From Trebonia kvetii (GTDB taxonomy: Bacteria; Actinomycetota; Actinomycetes; Streptosporangiales; Streptosporangiaceae): a stretch of 64,000 nucleotides of DNA. This document shows positions 19,256-30,104 of the stretch, in pieces. The translations under genes and the position numbers were made by a program. Within the stretch, counting starts at the first letter, position 1; the number at the start of each line of letters is the position of its first letter. The stretch spans positions 1,825,529-1,889,528 of the forward strand of contig NZ_RPFW01000001.1 in the NCBI RefSeq assembly GCF_007827045.1, in the 5' to 3' direction. The notes beneath the pieces were generated by a model, which saw nothing but the letters and a program-made list of their open reading frames with translations, searched no databases and had not been told where the DNA came from.

Positions 19256-19441
19256 TTACCAGCTGGACTTCGTGATGCCGGGCAGCTCGCCGCGGTGCGC
19301 CATGCTCCGGAAGCAGATGCGGCACAGGCCGAACTTGCGGTAGACGGCACGCGGGCGGCCACAGCGGGTGCACCGCGTGTATGCCCGCACTTCGAACTTC
19401 GGCTTGCGGCTGGCCTTGACGACCAGGGCCTTCTTAGCCAT
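19256..19441 (-). CDS. rpsN: 30S ribosomal protein S14, short zinc type
   Basis: 61 aa. The two CxxC pairs (CTRCGR and CRICFR) define the zinc-binding type Z S14, in contrast to the about 100-aa zinc-free form that some actinobacteria keep as a second copy. Begins [15 protein letters not shown] and ends GITKSSW. Placed between rplE and rpsH as usual, 3 nt after rplE. Confidence 0.98.
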   Translation of the reverse strand: MAKKALVVKASRKPKFEVRAYTRCTRCGRPRAVYRKFGLCRICFRSMAHRGELPGITKSSW

Positions 19442-19444
19442 GTT

Positions 19445-20062
19445 CTACCTCCTCCCGGTGCGCGGACCGGACTTCTTCTTCGGCTTCGGTGGCACGGAGC
19501 TCATTTCGGCGAACGGGAAGCCGAGCTGGCGAAGCAGCGCGCGGCCCTCGTCGTCGGTGGTCGCCGTGGTGACGAGGGTGATGTCCATCCCCCGCTGCCT
19601 GTCCACCTTGTCCGGGTCGATCTCGTGGAACATGACCTGCTCGGTGAGACCGAAGGTGTAGTTCCCCTGACCGTCGAACTGGCGGGGGTTCAGCCCGCGG
19701 AAGTCACGGATGCGGGGCAGCGCGATCGCGAGCAGCCGGTCGAGGAACTCCCACATCCGGTCGCCGCGCAGCGTGACGTGCGCGCCGATCGGCATGCCCT
19801 CGCGCAGCTTGAACTGGGCGATGGACTTCTTGGCGCGCGCCACAGCCGGCTTCTGGCCGGTGATCGCGGCCAGGTCCCTGACGGCTCCGTCGATCAGCTT
19901 CGCGTCCCGCGCCGCCTCGCCGACACCCATGTTGACGACGATCTTGGTCAGCCCCGGGATCTGCATCACGTTGGCGTAACCGAATTCGTCCTTCAGCGCG
20001 GGCGCGATCTCGGTGCGGTACTTCTCCTTGAGCCGCGGCAGAGCCGACGCCTCGGTCGCCAT
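19445..20062 (-). CDS. rplE: 50S ribosomal protein L5
   Basis: 205 aa, a 5S rRNA-binding protein of the central protuberance that contacts the P-site tRNA. Family blocks: [71 protein letters not shown]. The C-terminal tail ([14 protein letters not shown]) is basic and slightly longer than in E. coli. Its ATG overlaps the rplX stop by one base. Confidence 0.98.
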   Translation of the reverse strand: MATEASALPRLKEKYRTEIAPALKDEFGYANVMQIPGLTKIVVNMGVGEAARDAKLIDGAVRDLAAITGQKPAVARAKKSIAQFKLREGMPIGAHVTLRGDRMWEFLDRLLAIALPRIRDFRGLNPRQFDGQGNYTFGLTEQVMFHEIDPDKVDRQRGMDITLVTTATTDDEGRALLRQLGFPFAEMSSVPPKPKKKSGPRTGRR

Positions 20063-20382
20063 CAGATTTCCTTCCCGCTCGGACGCAGAACGCGGACCTT
20101 CGTGCCGTCCTCGTTGATCTTGTAACCCACCCGCGCCGGGCGCTTGGTCTCCGGGTCGACCAGCTGTACGTTGCTCACGTCAATCGGCGCCTCCTGGGTC
20201 ACGATGCCGCCTTCCTTGGCACCGCGGAATCCCTGGTTGGTCACCTTCTTGTTCTTCTTGATCATGTTCACGCCCTCGACGAGGACCTTGTTCGCCGTCG
20301 GGTAGGCCGCGATGACCGTCCCGGTAGCGCCCTTGTCCTTGCCGGCCATGACCATGACGTGGTCACCCTTTTTGATCTTCAT
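20062..20382 (-). CDS. rplX: 50S ribosomal protein L24
   Basis: 106 aa with a KOW motif at the start ([20 protein letters not shown]), then [14 protein letters not shown] and [16 protein letters not shown]24 initiates 50S assembly at the 23S rRNA 5' end. The ATG follows immediately after the rplN stop with no gap, so its ribosome site is inside rplN and the two are coupled. Confidence 0.97.
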   Translation of the reverse strand: MKIKKGDHVMVMAGKDKGATGTVIAAYPTANKVLVEGVNMIKKNKKVTNQGFRGAKEGGIVTQEAPIDVSNVQLVDPETKRPARVGYKINEDGTKVRVLRPSGKEI

Positions 20383-20751
20383 CTAGAGCACCTCCGGCGC
20401 CAGCGAGATAATCCGCATGAAGCGCTTTTCCCGCAGCTCACGGCCGACCGGGCCGAAGATGCGGGTGCCACGCGGATCCCCGCCGTCCCTGATGAGGACG
20501 GCGGCGTTCTCGTCGAAGCGGATGTAGGAACCGTCTGCGCGGCGGCGCTCTTTGCGGGTACGTACTACGACCGCCTTGACGACGTCGCCCTTCTTGACGC
20601 CAGCCCCGGGCAGCGCGTCCTTGACGGTCGCCACGATGACGTCACCGATGCCCGCGTATCGCCGGCCGCTGCCGCCGAGCACGCGGATGCACAGGATCTC
20701 CTTGGCACCCGTGTTGTCGGCGACCTTAAGCCGCGACTCCTGCTGGATCAC
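20383..20751 (-). CDS. rplN: 50S ribosomal protein L14
   Basis: 122 aa, the standard L14 length. GTG start (20749-20751); [18 protein letters not shown] at the N-terminus, [21 protein letters not shown] in the middle, and [18 protein letters not shown] near the end are diagnostic. It forms an intersubunit bridge and is the binding site of silencing factor RsfS. First gene after a 54-nt gap from rpsQ. Confidence 0.98.
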   Translation of the reverse strand: MIQQESRLKVADNTGAKEILCIRVLGGSGRRYAGIGDVIVATVKDALPGAGVKKGDVVKAVVVRTRKERRRADGSYIRFDENAAVLIRDGGDPRGTRIFGPVGRELREKRFMRIISLAPEVL

Positions 20752-20805
20752 GTCAACTCCTGCTTCGTCACGCCGGTGTGTTCCGCCGGCGATTCGTCCT
20801 TATTG

Positions 20806-21102
20806 CTACTTGGCTCGTTCGAGAATCTCGGCAACGCGCCACCGCTTGGTGGCGGAGAGCGGCCGGGTCTCCATCAGCAGTACGCGGTCACCGACGCCAC
20901 ACTCGTTCTTCTCGTCATGTGCCTTGTACTTCTTGGTACGGCGCAGAACCTTGCCGTACTTGGGGTGCTTCACGCGGTCCTCGACGGCGACGACGACGGT
21001 CTTGTCCATCTTGTCGCTGACCACGAGGCCCTCGCGGGTCTTCCGGTAGCCGCGCTGCTCGGCAGCCTCTTCGGCTACAGCTTCGGCCGGATTGGTGCTC
21101 AC
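20806..21102 (-). CDS. rpsQ: 30S ribosomal protein S17
   Basis: 98 aa. OB-fold protein of the 30S body; [25 protein letters not shown] and [22 protein letters not shown] are the family signatures. The first about 20 residues (acidic/Ala, [10 protein letters not shown]) are an extension beyond the bacterial minimum. The GTG start overlaps the rpmC stop (GTGA). Confidence 0.97.
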   Translation of the reverse strand: MSTNPAEAVAEEAAEQRGYRKTREGLVVSDKMDKTVVVAVEDRVKHPKYGKVLRRTKKYKAHDEKNECGVGDRVLLMETRPLSATKRWRVAEILERAK

Positions 21103-21356
21103 TTCGCGCTCCCTTCGACGTCCGCGCCACTCTCATCCTCGACATCGATGATGATGCCGAGCTCTCGTTCCCGCAGCACCGTGTAGATGCGGGCGATCTC
21201 CTTGCGCACGGCACGCAGGCGCCCGTGGCTCTCCAGCTGACCGGTTGCGCTCTGGAAGCGGAGGTTGAACAGCTCCTCCTTGGCCTCGGCCAGCTTGCTG
21301 GTCAGTTCCTCCGGGGAGGACGAGCGAAGCTCTGAGGCGGTCAAGCTCGTGGCCAT
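21099..21356 (-). CDS. rpmC: 50S ribosomal protein L29
   Basis: 85 aa, two antiparallel helices near the peptide-exit tunnel, where it helps dock trigger factor and SRP. Recognisable: [56 protein letters not shown]. An acidic tail ([15 protein letters not shown]) follows. The ATG shares a base with the rplP stop; rpsQ starts within its last codons. Confidence 0.97.
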   Translation of the reverse strand: MATSLTASELRSSSPEELTSKLAEAKEELFNLRFQSATGQLESHGRLRAVRKEIARIYTVLRERELGIIIDVEDESGADVEGSAK

Positions 21357-21775
21357 CAGCCCTCACCCACCTCTCGCGTCACGATCTTGCACTTCATGGG
21401 CAGCTTGTGGATCGCGCGGCGCAGCGCCTCGCGGGCCACCGGCTCTGCGACACCGGACAGCTCGAACATGACCCGGCCGGGCTTGACGTTGGCGATCCAC
21501 CACTCGGGCGATCCCTTGCCTGAGCCCATTCGCGTCTCGGCCGGCTTCTTGGTCAGCGGACGGTCCGGGTAGATGTTGATCCACACCTTGCCGCCACGGC
21601 GGATGTGCCGGGTCATCGCGATTCGGGCCGCCTCGATCTGGCGGTTGGTCACGTAGGCGTGCTCAAGGGCCTGGATGCCGAACTCGCCGAACGAAACCCT
21701 GGTGCCACCGCTCGCGGCGCCGGTCCGGTGCGGACGGTGCTGCTTGCGGTGCGCGACCTTACGCGGAATCAGCAT
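21356..21775 (-). CDS. rplP: 50S ribosomal protein L16
   Basis: 139 aa. [63 protein letters not shown] and [17 protein letters not shown] identify L16, which helps position the A-site tRNA in the peptidyl-transferase region and is needed for late 50S assembly. The 5-nt gap to rpsC implies coupling. Confidence 0.98.
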   Translation of the reverse strand: MLIPRKVAHRKQHRPHRTGAASGGTRVSFGEFGIQALEHAYVTNRQIEAARIAMTRHIRRGGKVWINIYPDRPLTKKPAETRMGSGKGSPEWWIANVKPGRVMFELSGVAEPVAREALRRAIHKLPMKCKIVTREVGEG

Positions 21776-21780
21776 TGGTC

Positions 21781-22593
21781 TCAGCTCTCCCCAGAGGTCT
21801 CAGCCTGCGGCTCCGCCGGAGCGGAGGTCCGCTCGGGACGGTCGCTACGGTTGTCCGGGCGGTCGCCGCGACGGGGCCGCCGCGCCTGCGGGCGCTCGCG
21901 GCCGCCGCCGCCTGCGCGCTGCTGCGCGGCGCGAAGAGCGGCCTGCTGTGCCTCGCGGCCTGCCCTGGTGGGAGCCGCGTCGCCCTTGTAGATCCAGACC
22001 TTGACGCCGATCCGGCCGAAGGTCGTGCGCGCCTCGTAGAACCCGAAGTCGATGTCCGCACGCAGCGTGTGCAGCGGAACCCGGCCCTCGCGGTAGAACT
22101 CGCTGCGCGACATCTCGGCGCCGCCCAGGCGCCCGGAGCACTGCACCCGGATGCCCTTCGCGCCGCCCTTGGTGGCGCTCTGCATGGCCTTGCGCATGGC
22201 CCGCCGGAAGGAGACCCGGCTGGACAGCTGCTCCGCCACGCCCTGCGCGACAAGCTGGGCGTCGACCTCGGGGTTCTTCACCTCGAGGATGTTCAGCTGA
22301 ATCTGCTTGGCGGTGAGCTTCTCCAGGTCGCCGCGGATCCTGTCCGCCTCCGCGCCGCGGCGGCCGATCACGATGCCGGGACGCGCAGTGTGAATGTCCA
22401 CCCGCACCCGGTCCGTGGTCCGCTCGATCTCGACCTTGGAGATGCCCGCCCGCTCCATGCCCTTCTGCAGCATGCGGCGGATCGCGACGTCCTCGGCAAC
22501 GTAGTCCTTGTACTTCTTCTCCGCGTACCAGCGGCTCTTGAAGTCCGTGGTGATGCCCAGGCGGAACCCGTGCGGGTTAACCTTCTGTCCCAC
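21781..22593 (-). CDS. rpsC: 30S ribosomal protein S3
   Basis: 270 aa. [14 protein letters not shown] start, KH domain (about 60-110; [17 protein letters not shown]) and the S3 C-terminal domain ([23 protein letters not shown] block). S3 helps form the mRNA-entry helicase. The last about 50 residues are an Arg/Gly/Asp-rich disordered tail ([16 protein letters not shown]), typical of actinobacteria. The GTG start shares a base with the rplV stop. Confidence 0.98.
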   Translation of the reverse strand: MGQKVNPHGFRLGITTDFKSRWYAEKKYKDYVAEDVAIRRMLQKGMERAGISKVEIERTTDRVRVDIHTARPGIVIGRRGAEADRIRGDLEKLTAKQIQLNILEVKNPEVDAQLVAQGVAEQLSSRVSFRRAMRKAMQSATKGGAKGIRVQCSGRLGGAEMSRSEFYREGRVPLHTLRADIDFGFYEARTTFGRIGVKVWIYKGDAAPTRAGREAQQAALRAAQQRAGGGGRERPQARRPRRGDRPDNRSDRPERTSAPAEPQAETSGES

Positions 22594-22943
22594 TAGCGGT
22601 TCCCTCCCTCAGTCTCGTCGGAGACCACGACGGTGATGTGGCTCGTCCGCTTGTTGATCCGGTATCCGCGGCCCTGCGCCCGCGGCCTGAACCGCTTGAG
22701 CGTGGGACCCTCGTCGACGTATGCGGTGGAGACCCAGAGCATGCCCCGGTCCCGTCCGCCGATGTGGTCGGCGTTGGCGATCGCGCTGGCAAGTACCTTG
22801 CCCACGGTCTCGCTCGCGGCCTGCGGTGCGAACTGGAGCACCGCCTGCGCCTGGTCGGCGGGCAGCCCGCGGATCAGGTCCACCACCCGGCGCGCCTTCA
22901 TCGGCGTGACGCGTACGTACCGCGCCCTAGCCCTGGCTTCCAT
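22593..22943 (-). CDS. rplV: 50S ribosomal protein L22
   Basis: 116 aa from ATG 22941-22943, the start with an AGAGGG site; a longer in-frame extension upstream overlaps rpsS and is not used. [24 protein letters not shown] and the beta-hairpin [18 protein letters not shown], which lines the exit tunnel and is where macrolide-resistance mutations occur, are of wild-type form. The tail is short ([11 protein letters not shown]). Confidence 0.97.
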   Translation of the reverse strand: MEARARARYVRVTPMKARRVVDLIRGLPADQAQAVLQFAPQAASETVGKVLASAIANADHIGGRDRGMLWVSTAYVDEGPTLKRFRPRAQGRGYRINKRTSHITVVVSDETEGGNR

Positions 22944-22965
22944 TGGTGTTTCCCTCTTCTCAGGC

Positions 22966-23244
22966 TTATCGCCGGCTGCGCCGGTCATCCTTGACGTGGC
23001 TGCGGAAGGTCCGCGTTGGCGCGAACTCGCCGAGCTTGTGGCCAACCATCGACTCGGTGACGAACACCGGGATGTGCTTGCGGCCGTCGTGGACCGCGAT
23101 GGTGTGACCGAGCATCGCCGGAACGATCATGGACCGGCGGGACCAGGTCTTGATAACAGTCTTGGTGCCCTTTTCATTCTGCACGTCCACCTTCTTCATC
23201 AGGTGGTCGTCGACGAAGGGCCCCTTCTTAAGGCTACGAGGCAT
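22966..23244 (-). CDS. rpsS: 30S ribosomal protein S19
   Basis: 92 aa. [40 protein letters not shown], and [19 protein letters not shown] are diagnostic of S19, which pairs with S13 in the 30S head. The ATG is 13 nt after the rplB stop with ribosome-site purines (AGGGAGC). Confidence 0.98.
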   Translation of the reverse strand: MPRSLKKGPFVDDHLMKKVDVQNEKGTKTVIKTWSRRSMIVPAMLGHTIAVHDGRKHIPVFVTESMVGHKLGEFAPTRTFRSHVKDDRRSRR

Positions 23245-23257
23245 CGAGGCTTGCTCC

Positions 23258-24091
23258 CTACCGCTTGTTCTTGCCGCGGCGGCGGCTGATCAGCCGGTCA
23301 CTGGGCTTGTGGGCCCGGCGGGTACGGCCTTCCGGCTTACCCCACGGGCTGACCGGGTGGCGACCGCCAGAGCTCTTGCCCTCGCCACCGCCGAGCGGGT
23401 GGTCGACCGGGTTCATGGCGACGCCACGGACCGACGGCCGCTTGCCCTTCCAGCGGTTGCGGCCCGCCTTGCCGAGCTTGATGTTGCCGTGCTCGGAGTT
23501 GCCGACCTCACCGACGGTCGCGCGGCACTCCACGCTGACCCGCCGGATTTCACCGGAGGGCATGCGCAGGGTCGCGTAGCCACCCTCCTTGGCCAGCAGC
23601 TGAACGCCCGCGCCCGCCGACCGCGCGATCTTCGCGCCACCACCGGGGCGCATCTCGATCGCGTGGATCACGGTGCCGGTCGGGATCGACCGCAGCGGCA
23701 GCGCGTTGCCGGGCTTGATGTCGGCACCATGGCCGTTCTCCACCCGGTCACCCTGCTGCAGGCCCTGCGGGGCGAGGATGTAACGCTTCTCGCCGTCCGC
23801 GTAGTGCAGCAGCGCGATGCGCGACGTGCGGTTCGGGTCGTACTCGATGTGCGCGACCTTCGCCGGAACACCGTCCTTGTCGTGCCGCCTGAAGTCGATC
23901 AGACGGTAGGCGCGCTTGTGCCCGCCGCCCTGGTGCCGGGCGGTGACCCGGCCGTGAACGTTCCGGCCGCCCTTGCTGTGCAGCGGACGGACCAGCGACT
24001 TCTCCGGCTCACTCCGGGTGATCTCGGAGAAGTCGGAGCCGCTGGCGCCACGCCGGCCTGGGGTGGTCGGCTTGTACTTGCGGATTGCCAC
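23258..24091 (-). CDS. rplB: 50S ribosomal protein L2
   Basis: 277 aa from GTG 24089-24091 (AAGGAG site upstream), giving the canonical [18 protein letters not shown]-terminus. An in-frame start 51 nt upstream would overlap rplW and is rejected. Blocks [32 protein letters not shown], and [19 protein letters not shown] are intact; the last includes the conserved His implicated in peptidyl-transferase-centre architecture. Ends in a basic KRRGKNKR-like tail. Confidence 0.98.
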   Translation of the reverse strand: MAIRKYKPTTPGRRGASGSDFSEITRSEPEKSLVRPLHSKGGRNVHGRVTARHQGGGHKRAYRLIDFRRHDKDGVPAKVAHIEYDPNRTSRIALLHYADGEKRYILAPQGLQQGDRVENGHGADIKPGNALPLRSIPTGTVIHAIEMRPGGGAKIARSAGAGVQLLAKEGGYATLRMPSGEIRRVSVECRATVGEVGNSEHGNIKLGKAGRNRWKGKRPSVRGVAMNPVDHPLGGGEGKSSGGRHPVSPWGKPEGRTRRAHKPSDRLISRRRGKNKR

Positions 24092-24101
24092 CTGCTTCTC
24101 C

Positions 24102-24404
24102 TTAACTAACCGGTCCGCCGAAGATGTCGATCCGGTCGCCATCGGCCAGGGTCACGATGGCACGCTTGGTGTCTACTCGCTTGCCCCAGCCGAACCGGGT
24201 CCGGCGCCGCTTGCCCTGGCGGTTCAGGGTGTTCACGCCGGTCACCTTGACCCGGAACACCTCCTCGACCGCCTGCTTGATCTGCGTCTTGTTGGCGTCA
24301 GGCGCGACGACGAACGTGTACTTGCCCTCGTCGAGAAGGCCATAGCTCTTCTCGGAGACAACCGGCCGCAGCAGGATGTCGCGGGGGTTGTAGATCCTGC
24401 TCAC
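24102..24404 (-). CDS. rplW: 50S ribosomal protein L23
   Basis: 100 aa; binding site for SRP and trigger factor at the tunnel exit. [38 protein letters not shown] and [16 protein letters not shown] are characteristic. The GTG start overlaps the rplD stop by GTGA, so translation is coupled. Confidence 0.98.
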   Translation of the reverse strand: MSRIYNPRDILLRPVVSEKSYGLLDEGKYTFVVAPDANKTQIKQAVEEVFRVKVTGVNTLNRQGKRRRTRFGWGKRVDTKRAIVTLADGDRIDIFGGPVS

Positions 24405-25033
24405 TCCGAGCCCCTCTCCGTGAACGCGTCCAGCGCGGCCTTGGTGAAGACCACATAGTCGCTGGCGAGCACGTCGTAGGTGTTGAGCTGGTCCGCGGCG
24501 AGCAGGTGCACGGCCGGGACGTTGCGCAGCGACTTCCAGGTCAGCTCGTCCTCGTGCAGCGTGACGACCAGGATGTTCTTCTCGGCGCCGCCGGTCACCG
24601 TGGCAAGCACGGCGAGGGCGTCCTTCGTCCGCGGCACGTCGCCCTCGACGAACGAGGAGACCACGTACACGCGCTCGCTGGCGGCCCGGTCGGACAGCGC
24701 GCCGCGCAGCGCGGCGGCCTTCATCTTCTTCGGCGTCTTCTGGGAGTAGTCGCGCGGCACCGGGCCGTGCGACACGCCGCCGCCGGTGAACTGCGGCGCA
24801 CGGGTCGAGCCCTGACGGGCCCGGCCGGTGCCCTTCTGCCGGTACGGCTTCCTGCCGCCGCCCCGGACCTGGCCGCGGGTCTTGGTAGCGTGCGTGCCCT
24901 GCCTTGCGGCGGCACGCTGCGCGACCACCACCTGGTGCATCAGCGGCACGTTGATCTTGGCCGCGAAGATCGCGTCGGGCAGCTCGGCGGTGCCAGCGTT
25001 CTCACTTGATGGCGAGACGACGTTGATGCGCAT
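24401..25033 (-). CDS. rplD: 50S ribosomal protein L4
   Basis: 210 aa from ATG 25031-25033 (GAGGAGGG site). An open frame continues upstream through rplC but lacks any L4 similarity. The tunnel loop region [24 protein letters not shown] and [16 protein letters not shown] are conserved. L4 in E. coli represses the S10 operon by transcription attenuation; no comparable leader is obvious here. Confidence 0.97.
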   Translation of the reverse strand: MRINVVSPSSENAGTAELPDAIFAAKINVPLMHQVVVAQRAAARQGTHATKTRGQVRGGGRKPYRQKGTGRARQGSTRAPQFTGGGVSHGPVPRDYSQKTPKKMKAAALRGALSDRAASERVYVVSSFVEGDVPRTKDALAVLATVTGGAEKNILVVTLHEDELTWKSLRNVPAVHLLAADQLNTYDVLASDYVVFTKAALDAFTERGSE

Positions 25034-25674
25034 CAGTTCCCTCCTCGCGCCGCGGAGCGCACCACGACAAGCCCGCCGCGTGGGCCGGGAACTGCGCCCT
25101 TGATCAGCAGCAGGTTCTTGTCGCCGTCCACGGCGTACACGGTCAGGCTCTGCACGGTGGTGCGCTCGGCGCCCATCCGGCCGGCCATCCGCACGCCCTT
25201 GAAGACGCGGGACGGCGTGGCGCACGCGCCAATCGAGCCGGGCGAGCGGTGCTTGCGCTGCGTGCCGTGGGAGGCGGAGAGGCCCTTGAAGTGGTGCCTC
25301 TTCATGACGCCGGCAAAGCCCTTGCCCTTGGACTTTCCGGTCACGTCGACCCGCTGGCCGGCCTCGAACAGCGCGGCGGTCAGCTCCTGGCCGAGCGTGT
25401 ACTCGGAGGCGCCCTCGGTGCGGATCTCCGCGACGTAGCGTCGCGGAGTCACGCCGGCCTTCTCGAACAGGCCAGCCACGGGCTTGGTGACCTTGCGGGG
25501 GTTGATCTCCCCGAAGCCGATCTGAACAGCGGAGTAGCCGTCGTTGTCCGGGGTGCGCACGGCCGTGACCACACAAGGGCCAGCCTGCACCACCGTGACA
25601 GGCACTACCTGTCCGGTTTCGTCGAAGACCTGGGTCATGCCAAGCTTGGTGCCCAGGATCCCTGTCAGTGCCAT
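25033..25674 (-). CDS. rplC: 50S ribosomal protein L3
   Basis: 213 aa. [18 protein letters not shown] at the N-terminus, [19 protein letters not shown] and the tip loop [16 protein letters not shown], which approaches the peptidyl-transferase centre, are all present. The stop TGA overlaps the rplD ATG (TGATG). Lies 13 nt after rpsJ. Confidence 0.98.
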   Translation of the reverse strand: MALTGILGTKLGMTQVFDETGQVVPVTVVQAGPCVVTAVRTPDNDGYSAVQIGFGEINPRKVTKPVAGLFEKAGVTPRRYVAEIRTEGASEYTLGQELTAALFEAGQRVDVTGKSKGKGFAGVMKRHHFKGLSASHGTQRKHRSPGSIGACATPSRVFKGVRMAGRMGAERTTVQSLTVYAVDGDKNLLLIKGAVPGPRGGLVVVRSAARGGN

Positions 25675-25687
25675 GATCAGTGATTCC

Positions 25688-25996
25688 TCAGAGCTTGATC
25701 TCGATGTAGACGCCGGCCGGGAGGTCGAGTCGCATGAGCGAGTCGACGGTCTTCGGCGTCGGGTCGATGATGTCGATCAGCCGCTTGTGCGTCCGCATCT
25801 CGAAGTGCTCGCGCGAGTCCTTGTACTTGTGCGGCGAGCGGATGACGCAGTAAACGTTCTTCTCGGTAGGCAGCGGCACGGGCCCGGCAACCTTAGCGCC
25901 GGTACGAGTCACCGTGTCGACGATCTTGCGCGCCGAGCTGTCGATGATCTCGTGGTCATATGCCTTGAGCCGGATGCGGATCTTCTGTCCCGCCAT
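25688..25996 (-). CDS. rpsJ: 30S ribosomal protein S10 (NusE)
   Basis: 102 aa from ATG 25994-25996 ([19 protein letters not shown]); a 14-codon in-frame extension upstream is less likely. First gene of the S10 operon. S10 also acts as NusE, binding NusB in antitermination and NusG in coupling. The block [16 protein letters not shown] and the [10 protein letters not shown] loop are conserved. Confidence 0.97.
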   Translation of the reverse strand: MAGQKIRIRLKAYDHEIIDSSARKIVDTVTRTGAKVAGPVPLPTEKNVYCVIRSPHKYKDSREHFEMRTHKRLIDIIDPTPKTVDSLMRLDLPAGVYIEIKL

Positions 25997-26106
25997 TGTG
26001 GCCTCGGTTCCTCTACTTCTGTCTCGTGCCGCTGTCATCGTTTGCGGCGGCGCTCCGCCCCGCAGTCACGGACGCACAGGGGCGAGCCCCTGAAGCAACC
26101 GCAACC

Positions 26107-26127
26107 GCGGGGCCGGGATGGCCCCGC
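26107..26127 (-). terminator. Small GC hairpin between tuf and rpsJ
   Basis: GCGGGGCC (26107-26114) pairs with GGCCCCGC (26120-26127) across a 5-nt loop. It is the second stem-loop in the 225-nt tuf-rpsJ gap and may act with the larger hairpin at 26173-26214. No U-tract, as is common in high-GC actinobacteria. Confidence 0.45.
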
Positions 26128-26172
26128 AGCCGGGGTTCCCGGAAGGACGAGCCCTCCGGGCCAGACATGATT

Positions 26173-26214
26173 GTTGCGGCGGCCTGAGCCTTAGGCGGCC
26201 CGGGCCGCCGCAAC
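26173..26214 (-). terminator. Terminator hairpin after tuf
   Basis: A perfect 12-bp stem (26173-26184 with 26203-26214; GTTGCGGCGGCC and its complement) with an 18-nt loop lies 8 nt beyond the tuf stop. It probably closes the rpsL-rpsG-fusA-tuf transcript before the S10 operon. There is no clear U-run. Confidence 0.65.
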
Positions 26215-26221
26215 GGCCTAG

Positions 26222-27415
26222 CTACTTGTTGATCTTGGTGACCCGGCCGGCGCCGACGGTCCGGCCACCCTCGCGGATCGCGAACTTCAGACCCTCTTCC
26301 ATGGCGATCGGCTGGATCAGCGAGATCGACATGTCGGTGCGGTCACCCGGCATCACCATCTCCGTGCCCTCCGGCAGCGTGACCACGCCGGTCACGTCGG
26401 TGGTACGGAAGTAGAACTGCGGCCGGTAGTTGTTGAAGAACGGCGTGTGGCGGCCGCCCTCCTCCTTGGACAGGATGTAGACCTGGCCCTCGAACTCGGT
26501 GTGCGGGGTGTTGGTGCCCGGCTTGATGATGACCTGGCCGCGCTCCACGTCCTCGCGCTTGATGCCGCGGAGCAGCAGGCCCACGTTGTCGCCGGCCTGG
26601 CCCTCGTCGAGGAGCTTGCGGAACATCTCCACGCCGGTGACGGTGGTGGAGGTGTGCTTCTCCTTGATGCCGATGATGTCCACGGTCTCGCCGGTGTGGA
26701 TGACACCGCGCTCGATCCGGCCGGTCACCACGGTGCCGCGGCCGGTGATCGAGAACACGTCCTCGACGGGCATGAGGAACGGCTTCTCGACCTCGCGCAC
26801 CGGCTCGGGGATGGCGTCGTCCACGGCGTTCATCAGCTCGAGGACCGACTCGCCCCACTTCTCGTCGCCCTGGAGGGCCGGGGCGGCCGCCACCCGGATG
26901 ACCGGAAGGTCGTCGCCCGGGAACTCGTACTGGGTGAGCAGCTCGCGAACCTCAAGCTCGACGAGCTCGAGGATCTCCTCGTCGTCCACCATGTCGCACT
27001 TGTTGAGCGCGACGACGATGTACGGCACGCCGACCTGGCGGGCGAGCAGCACGTGCTCGCGGGTCTGCGGCATCGGGCCATCGGTGGCCGCGACCACGAG
27101 GATCGCGCCGTCCATCTGGGCGGCACCGGTGATCATGTTCTTGACGTAGTCCGCGTGACCCGGGCAGTCAACGTGCGCGTAGTGCCGCTTCTCGGTCTGA
27201 TACTCGACGTGCGAGATCGAGATCGTGATGCCGCGCTCCTTCTCCTCCTTCGCGTTGTCGATCTGGTCGAACGCGTAGAAAGGATTGACATCCGGGTACT
27301 TGTCGTGCAGCACCTTGGTGATCGCCGCGGTCAGCGTCGTCTTACCGTGGTCGATGTGCCCGATGGTGCCGATGTTGACGTGCGGCTTAGTCCGCTGGAA
27401 CTTTGCCTTCGCCAC
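26222..27415 (-). CDS. tuf: Elongation factor Tu
   Basis: 397 aa; GTPase that delivers aminoacyl-tRNA to the ribosome. P-loop GHIDHGKT (19-26), switch region [34 protein letters not shown] and the beta-barrel domains 2 and 3 ([25 protein letters not shown]) are intact. GTG start. A perfect 14-bp palindrome (27440-27453) sits in the 90-nt gap after fusA and may attenuate or process the message so that tuf is expressed more than fusA. Only one tuf is seen in this window. Confidence 0.98.
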   Translation of the reverse strand: MAKAKFQRTKPHVNIGTIGHIDHGKTTLTAAITKVLHDKYPDVNPFYAFDQIDNAKEEKERGITISISHVEYQTEKRHYAHVDCPGHADYVKNMITGAAQMDGAILVVAATDGPMPQTREHVLLARQVGVPYIVVALNKCDMVDDEEILELVELEVRELLTQYEFPGDDLPVIRVAAAPALQGDEKWGESVLELMNAVDDAIPEPVREVEKPFLMPVEDVFSITGRGTVVTGRIERGVIHTGETVDIIGIKEKHTSTTVTGVEMFRKLLDEGQAGDNVGLLLRGIKREDVERGQVIIKPGTNTPHTEFEGQVYILSKEEGGRHTPFFNNYRPQFYFRTTDVTGVVTLPEGTEMVMPGDRTDMSISLIQPIAMEEGLKFAIREGGRTVGAGRVTKINK

Positions 27416-27505
27416 TGGTTTCTCCTCGTTGCGATCCGGCCCACCGCGGTGGGTCTGGAGTGATTCTGGGTTCCTAATGCCTGCTGTTGCGCGCTGCGGT
27501 GACTG

Positions 27506-29602
27506 CTACTCGCCGCGCGCCTTGGCGATGATCTCCTTGGCGATGCCCGGCGGCACCTCGGCGTACGAGTCGAACTGCATGCTGTAGTTCGCCCGTCCCT
27601 GCGTCTTAGAACGCAGGTCGCCGACGTAACCGAACATCTCCGAGAGCGGAACGAGGGCCTTGATAACCCGGGCCCCGGTTCGTTCCTCCATGGCCTGCAT
27701 CTGACCGCGCCGGCTGTTGAGGTCGCCGATCACGTCACCCATGTACTCATCGGGTGTGGTGACTTCGACGCTCATGACCGGCTCGAGCAGGACAGGGTTG
27801 GCCAGCGCGGCGGCCTTCTTGAAGGCCATCGAGCCAGCGATCTTGAAGGCGAGCTCCGAGGAGTCCACCTCGTGGTAGGCACCGTCGGTCAGCGTCACCT
27901 TGACGTCGACCATCGGGAACCCAGCCAGCACGCCGAACTCGGCGGCTTCCTGGCATCCGGCGTCGACCGACGGGATGTACTCCCGCGGGATCCGGCCGCC
28001 GGTCACCTTGTTCTCGAACTCATAACCGCCGCCGTCACCGCCCGTCGGCCCCAGGTTAATGATCACGCGACCGAACTGACCGGAACCGCCGGTCTGCTTC
28101 TTGTGCGTGTACTCGACCTTCTCGACCAGCTTGCGCACGGTCTCGCGGTAGGCCACCTGCGGGCGGCCGATGTTCGCCTCGACCTTGAACTCGCGGCGCA
28201 TCCGGTCGACAAGCACCTCAAGGTGCAGCTCGCCCATGCCCGCGATGATGGTCTGCCCGGTCTCCTCGTCGGTCCTGACCTGGAAGGTCGGGTCCTCCTC
28301 GGCGAGCCGCTGAATAGCGGTGCCCAGCTTCTCCTGGTCGCCCTTGGTCTTCGGCTCGATCGCCACGTTGATGACGGGCGCGGGGAAGGTCATGGACTCG
28401 AGGATCACCGGCGCGTTCTGCGCGCACAGCGTGTCACCGGTCGTGGTGTCCTTGAGGCCCATCACGGCGACGATCGACCCGGCGACCGCGGACGGGCGCT
28501 CCTCGCGCTTGTTCGCGTGCATCTGGTAGATCTTGCCGATCCGCTCCTTGCGGTCCTTGATCGAGTTCAGCACCTGCGTGCCGGTCTCGAGGGTTCCCGA
28601 GTAGATGCGGATGTAGGTGAGCTTGCCCAGGTGCGGGTCCGCCATGATCTTGAAGGCCAGGGCGGAGAACGGCTCGTCCGGGTCGGCGTGCCGCTCGACG
28701 ACCTGGTCCTCGTGGCCAAGAGCGTGGCCCTTGATCGACGGGATGTCGATCGGGGACGGCAGGTAGGCGACGATGGCGTCGAGCATGGGCTGCACGCCCT
28801 TGTTCTTGAAGGCCGTGCCGCACAGCACCGGGTTGATGGCGCTGGCCAGCGTCGCCCGGCGGATCGCCGCGACGAGCTGGTCCTCGGTGGGCTCCTCGCC
28901 GCCGAGATAAAGCTCCATCATCTCGTCGTCGTTCTCCGCGACGGTCTCAAGCAGCCGGTCCCGCCACTCGCGGGCCGCCTCCGCGTGGTCGGCCGGGATG
29001 TCGACGACGTCGTACTTGTCGCCCTTGCCCTCGGTCGTCCACTGCAGCGCGCGCATGCGCACCAGGTCGATCACGCCGCGGAAGTCGGACTCGACGCCCC
29101 ACGGGAGCTGAATGACAGCCGGGGTCGCGCCCAGGCGGCTGATCATCATCTCCACGCAGCGGTGGAACTCCGCGCCCACCCGGTCCATCTTGTTCACGAA
29201 GCAGATTCGCGGCACGTCGTACTTGTCCGCCTGCCGCCAGACCGTCTCCGACTGGGGCTCAACGCCGGCCACCGCGTCGAACACTGCGACGGCACCGTCG
29301 AGCACGCGCAGGGAACGCTCCACCTCGACGGTGAAGTCGACGTGTCCCGGCGTGTCGATGATGTTGATGGTGTGGTCCAGCCACGACGTGGTGGTCGCGG
29401 CGGACGTGATCGTGATGCCGCGCTCCTGCTCCTGCGGCATCCAGTCCATGGTGGCCGCGCCATCGTGGACTTCACCGATCTTGTAGTTGATGCCGGTGTA
29501 GAAGAGGATCCGCTCGGTCGTCGTCGTCTTGCCCGCGTCGATGTGCGCCATGATCCCGATGTTTCGGACCTTGGCGAGGTCTGCGGCGGTCTGGGTGGCC
29601 AC
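27506..29602 (-). CDS. fusA: Elongation factor G
   Basis: 698 aa; GTPase driving translocation and, with RRF, ribosome recycling. G1 AHIDAGKTT (19-27), switch [13 protein letters not shown]3 DTPGHVDF, G4 NKMD, and domains II-V are recognisable ([54 protein letters not shown]). GTG start. Typical str-operon location between rpsG and tuf. Confidence 0.98.
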   Translation of the reverse strand: MATQTAADLAKVRNIGIMAHIDAGKTTTTERILFYTGINYKIGEVHDGAATMDWMPQEQERGITITSAATTTSWLDHTINIIDTPGHVDFTVEVERSLRVLDGAVAVFDAVAGVEPQSETVWRQADKYDVPRICFVNKMDRVGAEFHRCVEMMISRLGATPAVIQLPWGVESDFRGVIDLVRMRALQWTTEGKGDKYDVVDIPADHAEAAREWRDRLLETVAENDDEMMELYLGGEEPTEDQLVAAIRRATLASAINPVLCGTAFKNKGVQPMLDAIVAYLPSPIDIPSIKGHALGHEDQVVERHADPDEPFSALAFKIMADPHLGKLTYIRIYSGTLETGTQVLNSIKDRKERIGKIYQMHANKREERPSAVAGSIVAVMGLKDTTTGDTLCAQNAPVILESMTFPAPVINVAIEPKTKGDQEKLGTAIQRLAEEDPTFQVRTDEETGQTIIAGMGELHLEVLVDRMRREFKVEANIGRPQVAYRETVRKLVEKVEYTHKKQTGGSGQFGRVIINLGPTGGDGGGYEFENKVTGGRIPREYIPSVDAGCQEAAEFGVLAGFPMVDVKVTLTDGAYHEVDSSELAFKIAGSMAFKKAAALANPVLLEPVMSVEVTTPDEYMGDVIGDLNSRRGQMQAMEERTGARVIKALVPLSEMFGYVGDLRSKTQGRANYSMQFDSYAEVPPGIAKEIIAKARGE

Positions 29603-29632
29603 GTTAAGCGTCCTTCATACTAGTTCTGGGTG

Positions 29633-30103
29633 TTACCAGCGGTAATGCGCGAAGGCCTTGTTGGACTCCGCCATCTTGTGAGTGTCCTCGCGGCGCTTGA
29701 CGCTCGCGCCAAGGCCATTGCTGGCGTCGAGCAGCTCGTTCATCAGCCGCTCGGTCATCGTCTTCTCGCGGCGCTGGCGCGCGTACAGGACGATCCAGCG
29801 CAGGGCCAGGGTGGTGCTGCGCGATGCGCGCACCTCCACAGGAACCTGGTAGGTGGCGCCGCCGACGCGGCGGCTGCGGACCTCAAGGGTGGGCTTGACG
29901 TTGTCAAGCGCGCGCTTGAGGGTGACCACCGGGTCGTTGCCGTTCTTCTCGCGGCAGCCCTCGAGTGCGCCGTACACGGTGCGCTCGGCAAGCGAGCGCT
30001 TGCCGTCCTTGAGGATCTTGTTGGCGAGCGCGGTAACGAGCGGCGAGCCGTACACCGGGTCGGTGACCAGCTGCCGCTTCTGCGCGGGGCCCTTACGCGG
30101 CAT
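29633..30103 (-). CDS. rpsG: 30S ribosomal protein S7
   Basis: 156 aa from ATG 30101-30103 ([20 protein letters not shown]). A longer upstream extension overlaps rpsL and is rejected. S7 nucleates the 3' domain of 16S rRNA and contacts the E-site tRNA ([26 protein letters not shown]). In E. coli S7 is the str-operon translational repressor. Starts 1 nt after the rpsL stop. Confidence 0.97.
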   Translation of the reverse strand: MPRKGPAQKRQLVTDPVYGSPLVTALANKILKDGKRSLAERTVYGALEGCREKNGNDPVVTLKRALDNVKPTLEVRSRRVGGATYQVPVEVRASRSTTLALRWIVLYARQRREKTMTERLMNELLDASNGLGASVKRREDTHKMAESNKAFAHYRW

Positions 30104-30104
30104 C

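Noticed and set aside
24401..25576. Long frame extending rplD upstream through rplC as a fusion
   Set aside because: The extra 181 residues have no L4 or other homology and overlap rplC; ATG 25031-25033 has a good ribosome site.
27872..29623. A 583-codon plus-strand frame antisense to fusA
   Set aside because: Shadow of fusA; no recognisable motifs.
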